A stretch of 7,998 nucleotides of DNA, taken from Marixanthomonas sp002364245 (GTDB taxonomy: Bacteria > Bacteroidota > Bacteroidia > Flavobacteriales > Flavobacteriaceae). The DNA lies in the NCBI GenBank assembly GCA_963973455.1, contig CAXAZF010000018.1, forward strand, positions 1 through 7,998, written 5' to 3'. The notes beneath the pieces were generated by a model. It was not told the DNA's origin, did not search any database, and saw only the letters and a program-made list of their open reading frames with translations. The translations under genes were made by a program, and so were the position numbers. This document shows positions 1 through 5,599 of this stretch, one piece after another. Numbering within the stretch: position 1 is the stretch's first letter; every line of letters begins with the position of its first letter.

Positions 1-3000
1 TTACCACGCCATCATCAGTAGCGATACCAAAGAGGGCGATAAAGCCTACCCATACGGCCACACTCAGGTTTATAGTTTTTATCTGAAACATATCCCGAAG
101 GTTTTCGCCAAAAAAGTCGAAATTCAGGAACCAACCCTGACCATAGAGCCAAATAAGGATAAACCCGCCAGAAAAAGCCACGAGGATCCCACTAAAGATC
201 ATAAGCGAGGTAGAAACTTTTTGAAACTGAAAGTACAGGATCAAAAAGATAATCATCAGTGCCAATGGCACCACAATGCTAAGCGTCTTTTCAGCGCGAA
301 TCTGGTTTTCATAAGTCCCCGTGAATTTATAACTGAGGCCTTTGGGCACGCTAAGCTCCCCGTTATTGATTTTATCCTGAATAAGGGCCTGGGCATTTTC
401 TACTACATCCACTTCGGCAAAACCATCGAGTTTATCGAAAAGCACATAGCCAATAAGGAAGGTATCTTCACTCTTTATTATCTGCGGCCCCTGCTCGTAA
501 CGGATATCTACCAACTCATCTAACGGCACCGGCGAGCCGCCCTCAACCGGAACATAGATATTGCCCATATCTTCCGGGCTGTCCCGCAATTCCCTTGGGT
601 AGCGCACGCGTACACCGTAGCGTTCGCGTCCTTCCACCGTTTGACTTAGGCGTTTTCCTCCCACAGCAACCTCCAAAAGTTGCTGAACTTCTTCTATGCT
701 AATACCATAACGAGCCAAACGTTCACGCTTGATATCAAGAAGCAGGTAAGGTTTTCCAACAATACGGTCGGCAAAAACGGCTTCGTCTTTTACACCTTCC
801 ACTTGCTTTAACAGGTCTTCCAGTTGGAGTCCAAAATCTTCTATTTGTCGAAGGTTTTGCCCCTGCACTTTGATTCCCATAGGTGCGCGCATCCCCGTTT
901 GAAGCATTACCAGCCGTGTCTCGATGGGCTGGAGCTTGGGCGCCGAGGTTACCCCCGGCAGCTTGGTGGCGGCGGTGATCTCGTTCCAGATATCATCTGG
1001 CGACTCTATTTCGGGGCGCCAGTTACGGTAATATTCCCCGTCATCATCTGGAATGAGCTGTTTGTTTTTTACGCGGTGGAATTCCACGATTTCGCTGTCA
1101 TTATAACTGCCAGCTGCATCTTCGTCCACCTCTAAACTTGGGTTTATTGCCAATTTGCCATTTTTTAACATAAATAAACCGTCTTCATTTACCTGGTAGC
1201 GCTGGCGTTCGCCGTGTTCATTCAGCATATATTCAGGTTTGTATTGGATTGTATTTTCATACATGGATATAGGTGCAGGGTCCAGGGCCGACTCTGTACG
1301 ACCTGCCTTGCCCACTACCGTCTCAATTTCCGGGATAGCGGCCACGGCCATATCCAGCTGCTGCAAGACCCGCTTGTTCTCCTCTACACCTGCATGGGGC
1401 AGCGAAGTGGGCATCAACAAGAAGGAGCCTTCATTGAGTGAGGGCATAAATTCCTGCCCAATGTTGCGCATAATCATAAAACCGAGAATAACCAAAACGG
1501 TGGGCACCGACAAGAACAACAACTTATTGCGCAAGGCCCAATTGAGGATGCGGGTATAAAATTTTTGGAACAGGGCAAAAACACCCAGCAAACCAAAGGA
1601 TATAATCCCTACCACAATAAAATTCCAGAAAACACTTTTTTCCAGACCCAACGGACGCCAATACTCGGCTAAAAGTAGCACTATGGCGAAAGCCGAAATA
1701 GCTATATTGATAACATTTGATCTTTTGGAACTAATTTTCTTTTTAAGAAGCAGTATTCCGGTTACGCCAAAAGCAATTAGGACAATACCGATGAAATATC
1801 CAAAAACAATAGCGGTAAGCCCTGCAATTATCAGAATCCCCTGTATTACCCAGCCCGCGGAAGTACGCCGGGTCCGTTTCTTAAAGAAAGATGCGGCAAA
1901 TGGCGGAATAAGGAAAAGCGCAACCACTAGGGAAGCCACCAGTGCCATGGTCTTGGTAAATGCCAGTGGGCGGAACAGTTTCCCCTCTGCCCCCACCATA
2001 GTAAAGACGGGAAGGAAACTGATAATGGTGGTAAGCACGGCTGTCATAATTGCCCCGGAAACCTCGGCAGTGGCATTGTACACGATTTCATTCGTGGTCA
2101 AATATTTCCGTTCTTTGTCCTGATCGAGATGCCGGATGATATTTTCAGATAAGATCACGCCCACATCCACCATGGTCCCAATAGCAATGGCAATACCGGA
2201 AAGGGCCACGATATTGGCATCGACATTAAAGAACTTCATCGAGATAAAGACCATTAAAACCGCTACTGGCAATAAACCGGAAATGAGGATGGAGGCCCGT
2301 AGGTTAAAAACCATAACGATAATTACGAGTACCGTAATCAGGATTTCCAATGTAAGGGCTTCATTAAGCGTGCCCAGGGTTTCCTGAATCAGTTGCGTAC
2401 GATCGTAAAATGGAACAATAGTTACCTGCGACTCGCGACCATCTTCCAGCACCTTGGTGGGCAGGCCGGGGCTAAGTTCATTTATTTTATCCTTTACATT
2501 ATTGATTACTTCCAGCGGATTTGCGCCATAACGAGCCACAACCACTCCGCCAACCACCTCGGCACCTTCTTTGTCCAGGATACCACGGCGGGTTTCCGGA
2601 CCCAGGTTTACTTTGGCAATGTCGCTTATTTTGATACTGGTAAATTCTTCTGAAGTTACCACGGCATTTTCAATATCTTCTATTTCCTGAACGTAGCCCA
2701 GCCCACGTACCAAATATTCGGCCTGATTTATTTCCAAGGTTTGTGCACCAATATCACGGTTGGTTTCCTTTACGGCCTTTACCACCTGTGCCAGGGAAAT
2801 ATCGTATTGACGCATCAGTTCGGGATCCACATCTACCTGATATTCCTGCACATAGCCACCTATGGATGCAACTTCGGAAACCCCGCTGGCACCGGAAAGT
2901 CCATATTTCACATAATAATCCTGAATGCTTCGCAGTTCGTGCAAATCCCAGCCCCCGGTAACATTGCCATCTTTGTCACGTCCTTCTAAGGTGTACCAAA

Positions 3001-3454
3001 AAACCTGGCCCAGCCCGGTAGCATCGGGACCCAGGGCAGGGTTTACACCTTCGGGAAGCAGGTTTGCCGGCAGGGAATTGAGTTTTTCCAAAATCCGGCT
3101 ACGGCTCCAGTAGAACTCAATATCCTCTTCAAAAATGATATAAATACTGGAAAACCCAAACATAGAGGAACTCCGGATGGTTTTCACACCGGGAATTCCC
3201 AGGAGCGAAGTAGTAAGGGGATAGGTAATCTGGTCTTCTATATCCTGGGGGGATTTCCCCTCCCATTTGGTAAAGACAATTTGTTGATTCTCGCCAATAT
3301 CGGGGATGGCATCTACCGCCACGGGATCGCGCGGAATTAAACCGGTTTCCCAATTAAAAGGGGCATTTACCACGCCCCAGCCTACAAAAAGGACTAGGAG
3401 GATAATTGCTACTAGTTTGTTTTCTATAAGAAATTTTATGCCTTTATTTAGCAT
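1..3454 (-). CDS. cusA: CusA/CzcA-family heavy-metal efflux RND permease (3' end beyond window)
   Basis: Inner-membrane proton-driven pump of a tripartite CusCBA-type complex that exports metal ions. Reading from the ATG at 3454 (MLNKGIKFLIENKLVA...), the frame stays open for 1151 codons to the window edge. An in-frame TAA lies just upstream, so this start is well supported. Visible family features: N-terminal TM1; porter-domain motifs such as VVVARYGANPLEVI; TM4 segment SGIAIAIGTMVDVGVILSEN with D430 and E437, matching the Cu/Ag-type signature rather than the DFG...DG signature of Zn/Co pumps; FMPSLNEGSF near residue 670; a Met-rich stretch (M850, M855, M859); and TM10 GFIALFGIATDDGVV at the very end. 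Two insertions relative to E. coli CusA are visible: about 100 hydrophobic residues (about 530-628) and about 60 hydrophilic periplasmic residues (about 735-819). Roughly the last 100 residues (TM11-12) are missing only because the window ends. Cu/Ag specificity is an inference. Confidence 0.95.
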   Translation of the reverse strand, partial: MLNKGIKFLIENKLVAIILLVLFVGWGVVNAPFNWETGLIPRDPVAVDAIPDIGENQQIVFTKWEGKSPQDIEDQITYPLTTSLLGIPGVKTIRSSSMFGFSSIYIIFEEDIEFYWSRSRILEKLNSLPANLLPEGVNPALGPDATGLGQVFWYTLEGRDKDGNVTGGWDLHELRSIQDYYVKYGLSGASGVSEVASIGGYVQEYQVDVDPELMRQYDISLAQVVKAVKETNRDIGAQTLEINQAEYLVRGLGYVQEIEDIENAVVTSEEFTSIKISDIAKVNLGPETRRGILDKEGAEVVGGVVVARYGANPLEVINNVKDKINELSPGLPTKVLEDGRESQVTIVPFYDRTQLIQETLGTLNEALTLEILITVLVIIVMVFNLRASILISGLLPVAVLMVFISMKFFNVDANIVALSGIAIAIGTMVDVGVILSENIIRHLDQDKERKYLTTNEIVYNATAEVSGAIMTAVLTTIISFLPVFTMVGAEGKLFRPLAFTKTMALVASLVVALFLIPPFAASFFKKRTRRTSAGWVIQGILIIAGLTAIVFGYFIGIVLIAFGVTGILLLKKKISSKRSNVINIAISAFAIVLLLAEYWRPLGLEKSVFWNFIVVGIISFGLLGVFALFQKFYTRILNWALRNKLLFLSVPTVLVILGFMIMRNIGQEFMPSLNEGSFLLMPTSLPHAGVEENKRVLQQLDMAVAAIPEIETVVGKAGRTESALDPAPISMYENTIQYKPEYMLNEHGERQRYQVNEDGLFMLKNGKLAINPSLEVDEDAAGSYNDSEIVEFHRVKNKQLIPDDDGEYYRNWRPEIESPDDIWNEITAATKLPGVTSAPKLQPIETRLVMLQTGMRAPMGIKVQGQNLRQIEDFGLQLEDLLKQVEGVKDEAVFADRIVGKPYLLLDIKRERLARYGISIEEVQQLLEVAVGGKRLSQTVEGRERYGVRVRYPRELRDSPEDMGNIYVPVEGGSPVPLDELVDIRYEQGPQIIKSEDTFLIGYVLFDKLDGFAEVDVVENAQALIQDKINNGELSVPKGLSYKFTGTYENQIRAEKTLSIVVPLALMIIFLILYFQFQKVSTSLMIFSGILVAFSGGFILIWLYGQGWFLNFDFFGENLRDMFQIKTINLSVAVWVGFIALFGIATDDGVV

Positions 3455-3559
3455 CTTTATTGATAATTAAATAGTTATACATCGAATAATATCTTGATAA
3501 AATCAAAACATTAAACACAACAAAGTAAGCCCAAGATGGAAGTAACCATAGAGCAAATC

Positions 3560-3579
3560 TTTCCGATAATTATCGGAAA
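3560..3579. promoter_or_regulatory. Perfect 20-bp palindrome between the HYC_CC_PP gene and cusA
   Basis: TTTCCGATAATTATCGGAAA is a perfect dyad, placed 10 bp after the stop of the upstream minus-strand gene and about 105 bp before the cusA start. As RNA it can form an 8-bp stem with an AAUU loop. No T-run follows on either strand, so a simple intrinsic terminator is not well supported. An operator for a dimeric regulator, or an RNA processing or stability hairpin, are the alternatives. Confidence 0.5.
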
Positions 3580-3589
3580 CTGTTTAAAA

Positions 3590-4006
3590 TCAAATTAAAT
3601 AAGTTTCGTGTAGTTTTTGTACGTTCCTTACAAGATAAGGAGGTGTATAATCTCTAAATGGAACAATGTTCTTATCCAGTCCATCAAAAAGATTAATATA
3701 AGTATAAAAGAAAGTAGCAACAAAGGCTTGATGCTCAAAGCTTAAATTGGTGTAAGATGTTTTTAAATCATCTTGACCGTCATTCACTATTTGTGCATCT
3801 GAACAGCAAGATTTTTCCGAAAAACCTGCTTCACAACTTTTTTGGGATGATTGATTTTCCATTCCACAGGTTTGAGCATTATGAAATAAAGCAAAATCAA
3901 CCAAAGAATCTCCACAATAATGCATATCTACAGTAAACGACATAGTGGTAACAAATACCAAGCTCGCTAAGGCTACAGATAATATTTTATGGAAAAATGA
4001 TTTCAT
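3590..4006 (-). CDS. HYC_CC_PP-type small exported cysteine-rich protein (copy 1)
   Basis: A 138-residue protein of unknown biochemical role. It begins with a short basic N-terminus and a hydrophobic segment (about residues 7-26), which looks like a signal peptide or anchor and points to an envelope location. It carries the three signatures of the Bacteroidota family known as HYC_CC_PP: MHYC (C31), a Cys pair SCC (C67, C68) and YTPP (P122, P123). Extra cysteines are C47 and C58, and the C-terminus ends HETYLI. The cysteines suggest metal binding or disulfide formation, but this is inference. It lies upstream of cusA on the same strand with a 135-bp gap, so it may be co-transcribed with the pump. 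Such proteins are often seen beside CusA-type operons. The gene is more AT-rich than cusA. A consensus-like -7 box lies 7 bp before the ATG. A paralogue of identical length is divergently encoded at 4243-4659. Confidence 0.85.
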   Translation of the reverse strand: MKSFFHKILSVALASLVFVTTMSFTVDMHYCGDSLVDFALFHNAQTCGMENQSSQKSCEAGFSEKSCCSDAQIVNDGQDDLKTSYTNLSFEHQAFVATFFYTYINLFDGLDKNIVPFRDYTPPYLVRNVQKLHETYLI

Positions 4007-4013
4007 AAGACTG

Positions 4014-4021
4014 CAAATATA
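4014..4021 (-). promoter_or_regulatory. Bacteroidota-type -7 promoter box for HYC_CC_PP copy 1
   Basis: Read on the minus strand this is TATATTTG, an exact match to the Bacteroidota -7 consensus TAnnTTTG. It is separated from the ATG at 4006 by only 7 bp. A clean -33 TTTG/TTG element at the usual distance is not obvious; only T-rich sequence is there. If active, transcription would start at or within a few bases of the start codon. Confidence 0.45.
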
Positions 4022-4092
4022 TATAAAACAACGAAATATAAAAACATTAATAATTCTTTTCGTTATGTTAAACTTTTACTTCCTATACTATT

Positions 4093-4192
4093 TTCGACAA
4101 AAATAAAAGAATCAAACTTCTAAAAATATGATAAATATCATATTTTTATTTTCTTTTTTGCAGTATGTTCGGCAAAAATAAGTTCTAAAAAA
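4093..4192. repeat. Imperfect direct repeats in the divergent control region
   Basis: TTCGACAAAAATAA (4093-4106) and TTCGGCAAAAATAA (4168-4181) match at 13 of 14 positions and start 75 bp apart. Each is followed by TTCTAAAAA (4118-4126 and 4183-4191), after 11 bp in the first unit and 1 bp in the second. The two copies flank the large inverted repeat. They may be regulator sites or remnants of a local duplication. AT-rich composition raises the chance background, but the shared CG-containing core is less likely by chance. Confidence 0.45.
4121..4148. promoter_or_regulatory. Perfect 28-bp inverted repeat, candidate shared operator
   Basis: The arms TAAAAATATGATA (4121-4133) and TATCATATTTTTA (4136-4148) are exact reverse complements around a 2-bp AA centre. 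It sits almost in the middle of the 236-bp region between the two divergent HYC_CC_PP genes. That position fits a symmetric binding site for a dimeric regulator controlling both directions. On the plus strand a T-rich run follows, but nothing upstream on that strand needs a terminator. Confidence 0.55.
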
Positions 4193-4230
4193 TTCATTAT
4201 TAAAAATTAGTTAACATTTGTTATTTTTTT

Positions 4231-4238
4231 TATATTCG
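4231..4238 (+). promoter_or_regulatory. Possible -7 promoter box for HYC_CC_PP copy 2
   Basis: TATATTCG differs at one base from the Bacteroidota -7 consensus TAnnTTTG and lies 4 bp before the ATG at 4243. The nearest upstream TTTG (4217-4220) is only 10 bp away, too close for a standard -33 element, so the assignment is tentative. The placement mirrors the box on the opposite strand for copy 1. Confidence 0.3.
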
Positions 4239-4242
4239 TATT

Positions 4243-4659
4243 ATGCAAAGCTTTAATAAAATAATAGCTGTTTCATTGGTACTTGCAGTAATGTTTGCTT
4301 CATCGTCTTTTACTGTGAATATGCATTTCTGCTGTGATAAACTCGTGGATATGGCGGTTTTAAATAAAGCTCAGGTTTGTGATAATGCGGTGAAGGCTCA
4401 GACCAATCCTTCAAAAAAATGTTCGTTCGAAAAAAAAGGTTGCTGTGCTAATAAATCTATAGTTAAAGAAAGTGGCGATAACTTTCAAAAAGCTTCATTT
4501 GAGATGGAAAATCATAAACTGATTTTCCTACACACATTTTTTTACACTTACGTAAATCTATTCGAAGGGTTGGAACAAAATATAATCCCTTTTAGGGATT
4601 ATGACCCACCCCTCATACCGAAAGATTTTCAAGTACTCCACGAGGTATATTTAATTTGA
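4243..4659 (+). CDS. HYC_CC_PP-type small exported cysteine-rich protein (copy 2)
   Basis: Paralogue of the divergently encoded protein at 3590-4006, also 138 residues. An N-terminal hydrophobic stretch (about residues 7-24) looks like a signal peptide or anchor. The first motif reads MHFCC (C30, C31) instead of MHYC, the Cys pair is GCC (C67, C68), and DPP (P122, P123) is present. Further cysteines are C46 and C60. The block HTFFYTYVNLFEGLEQNIIPFRDY and the C-terminus HEVYLI closely match copy 1, while the middle part has diverged. The role is unknown; an envelope metal-binding or accessory function is inferred from the cysteines and the cusA neighbourhood. The extra cysteine next to the first motif could give it different metal or redox behaviour from copy 1. 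No Shine-Dalgarno sequence is visible before the ATG. A 7-bp hairpin follows shortly after the stop. Confidence 0.82.
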   Translation: MQSFNKIIAVSLVLAVMFASSSFTVNMHFCCDKLVDMAVLNKAQVCDNAVKAQTNPSKKCSFEKKGCCANKSIVKESGDNFQKASFEMENHKLIFLHTFFYTYVNLFEGLEQNIIPFRDYDPPLIPKDFQVLHEVYLI

Positions 4660-4670
4660 TTTCATCCTAA

Positions 4671-4695
4671 GTAGGTTCTTTTTCAAACAACCTAC
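4671..4695 (+). terminator. Possible terminator hairpin after HYC_CC_PP copy 2
   Basis: GTAGGTT (4671-4677) pairs perfectly with AACCTAC (4689-4695) across an 11-nt loop, beginning 11 bp after the stop codon. The sequence after it (CTTATATG) is only weakly T-rich, so this would be a weak intrinsic terminator or an mRNA-end hairpin. Confidence 0.4.
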
Positions 4696-4702
4696 CTTAT
4701 AT

Positions 4703-4758
4703 GTTGGCCTGTACTACGCAAAGGCTAACAACTGGTGCGCTCTATCCTGAGCATACCA
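4703..4758. other. Intergenic pair of hairpins of unknown role
   Basis: Two adjacent imperfect inverted repeats are visible. GTTGGCCT (4703-4710) pairs with AGGCTAAC (4722-4729) with one G-U. TGGTGCGCTC (4733-4742) pairs with GAGCATACCA (4749-4758) with one mismatch and one G-U around a 6-nt loop. The stretch is visibly more GC-rich than the DNA around it. It has no coding signature. It may be part of a leader or 3' UTR structure, or a degenerate element. Confidence 0.35.
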
Positions 4759-4796
4759 CACTTTCAACTATTTGAAAAACAGAAATTTATAATCTA

Positions 4797-4826
4797 TTAG
4801 AATAAATACCATTCTAAGAATAAATA
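4797..4826 (+). promoter_or_regulatory. Repeat/dyad upstream of the AraC-type gene, candidate autoregulatory site
   Basis: TTAGAATAAATA (4797-4808) and TAAGAATAAATA (4815-4826) are direct repeats matching at 11 of 12 positions with an 18-bp period. In the same stretch TTAGAAT (4797-4803) and ATTCTAA (4811-4817) form a perfect inverted repeat with a 7-bp centre. The site ends 9 bp before the ATG of the HMA-AraC gene. AraC-family proteins usually bind direct repeats about two helical turns apart, so self-control is plausible but not shown. Confidence 0.4.
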
Positions 4827-4835
4827 ATTAATACT

Positions 4836-5417
4836 ATGGATTTACAGAGAGAATTCTGGATAAAGAATATGGTATGTAGCCGTTGTCTAAAAGTAATAAC
4901 GCAAGAACTGGAAGAGATGGGAATAACCGTACTCTCTTTGGAATTAGGTAAACTATTGGTTGAATCTTCAAAAAACACCAACACGGAGGTTACGTATAAA
5001 GTTACCAAAGTACTTCATTCCAATGATTTTGAAATAGTACAAAGTGAAGGGGAAATGCTGGTTGAAAAAGTAAAAATCATTCTAATCCAACTGCTTACTC
5101 AGTTACCACTTCATTTGAAAACAAATACTTCAGAACATTTGTCTTCAACGCTCAACAGGGATTATAAAATACTGAGCAGGCTGTTTTCTAAAAATGAAAA
5201 CACCACCATTGAAAAATACTTTATAAAACTGAAAATTGAAAAAGTAAAAGAACTTATTCAATTAAAACAATATTCTTTTTCAGATGTGGCATATATGCTG
5301 GATTATAGTAGCATTAACCATTTATCAAGACAGTTTAAAGAGATTGTGGGAATGAGTATGAGCGACTATAAAAACACAGAAAAATGGAAACGAAATTTCT
5401 ATGATGAAATTATATAA
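4836..5417 (+). CDS. HMA-like domain fused to AraC-type HTH regulator
   Basis: A 193-residue transcriptional regulator, probably metal-responsive. Residues 1 to about 70 resemble a heavy-metal-associated fold, with an exact MxCxxC motif MVCSRC (M12, C14, C17) followed by an amphipathic helix and alternating beta-like segments. Residues about 95-182 form the DNA-binding half: a first, weaker HTH around HLSSTLNRDYKILSRLFSK, then the recognisable second HTH in the stretch FSDVAYMLDYSSINHLSRQF followed by VGMSMSDYK. This is the AraC signature. The protein is shorter than classical AraC (about 290 residues) because the sugar-binding cupin is replaced by the small metal-binding-like domain. This architecture is recurrent in Bacteroidota, often near copper genes. 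By context it could control the HYC_CC_PP/cusA genes or the small-gene operon downstream. The metal and the targets are inference. A repeat-rich site just before the gene suggests autoregulation. Confidence 0.85.
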   Translation: MDLQREFWIKNMVCSRCLKVITQELEEMGITVLSLELGKLLVESSKNTNTEVTYKVTKVLHSNDFEIVQSEGEMLVEKVKIILIQLLTQLPLHLKTNTSEHLSSTLNRDYKILSRLFSKNENTTIEKYFIKLKIEKVKELIQLKQYSFSDVAYMLDYSSINHLSRQFKEIVGMSMSDYKNTEKWKRNFYDEII

Positions 5418-5423
5418 ATAACA

Positions 5424-5469
5424 ACGAAAGTTATGCAGATGAAGTAGCATAAAAACAGATAGCTTTCGT
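5424..5469 (+). terminator. Bulged stem-loop after the AraC-type gene
   Basis: ACGAAAG (5424-5430) pairs with CTTTCGT (5463-5469), and directly inside TTATGC (5431-5436) pairs with GCATAA (5447-5452). The result is 13 perfect pairs interrupted by a 10-nt one-sided bulge, with a 10-nt loop. It starts 6 bp after the stop codon. The sequence after it is AT-rich but has no strong T-run, so it may be a terminator-like or 3'-end stabilising structure. Confidence 0.45.
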
Positions 5470-5497
5470 GTTAATTATAATATTAAAAACCCTAAAG

Positions 5498-5556
5498 CCC
5501 GAACTCCCTAAGGCTTGTGTTGATAATCCCCCAATTACAACATAAGCCAGTTCAGG
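5498..5556 (+). ncRNA. Long bulged hairpin upstream of the small-gene operon
   Basis: GGCTTGTGTTG (5512-5522) pairs with CAACATAAGCC (5538-5548), 11 pairs with one G-U. Inside, after a single bulged A, TAAT (5524-5527) pairs with ATTA (5534-5537), leaving a CCCCCA loop. Outside, CCCGAACT (5498-5505) pairs with AGTTCAGG (5549-5556) with one mismatch and a 6-nt bulge. AAGCC at 5495-5499 could instead pair with GGCTT at 5512-5516, so two exclusive folds exist. It lies 43 bp before the first gene of the operon. It could be a 5'-leader regulatory element, a terminator/antiterminator or a mobile palindrome. I do not recognise a known riboswitch. Confidence 0.45.
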
Positions 5557-5599
5557 TCTTAAAAAGGCGAGGAATAAACATTAATTAAAATAAAAAACA

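Noticed and set aside
221..3113. Several plus-strand open frames of 60-146 codons, and one minus-strand frame at 3129-3353
   Set aside because: They lie inside the 1151-codon cusA frame in other frames and have low-complexity translations without recognisable domains. cusA shows continuous family motifs across the same span.
4733..4758. tRNA-like D-arm on the minus strand
   Set aside because: Only the D-stem resemblance is present. No anticodon stem, T-arm with GGTTCGAATCC-like sequence or acceptor stem can be drawn around it.
4814..5008. Minus-strand frame opposite the HMA-AraC gene
   Set aside because: Antisense shadow of a gene with clear domains; its translation has no family features.
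5498..5556. Integron attC site
   Set aside because: The palindromic form is suggestive, but the paired GTTRRRY/RYYYAAC core sites are not present at the ends, and there is no integrase or cassette structure in the window.
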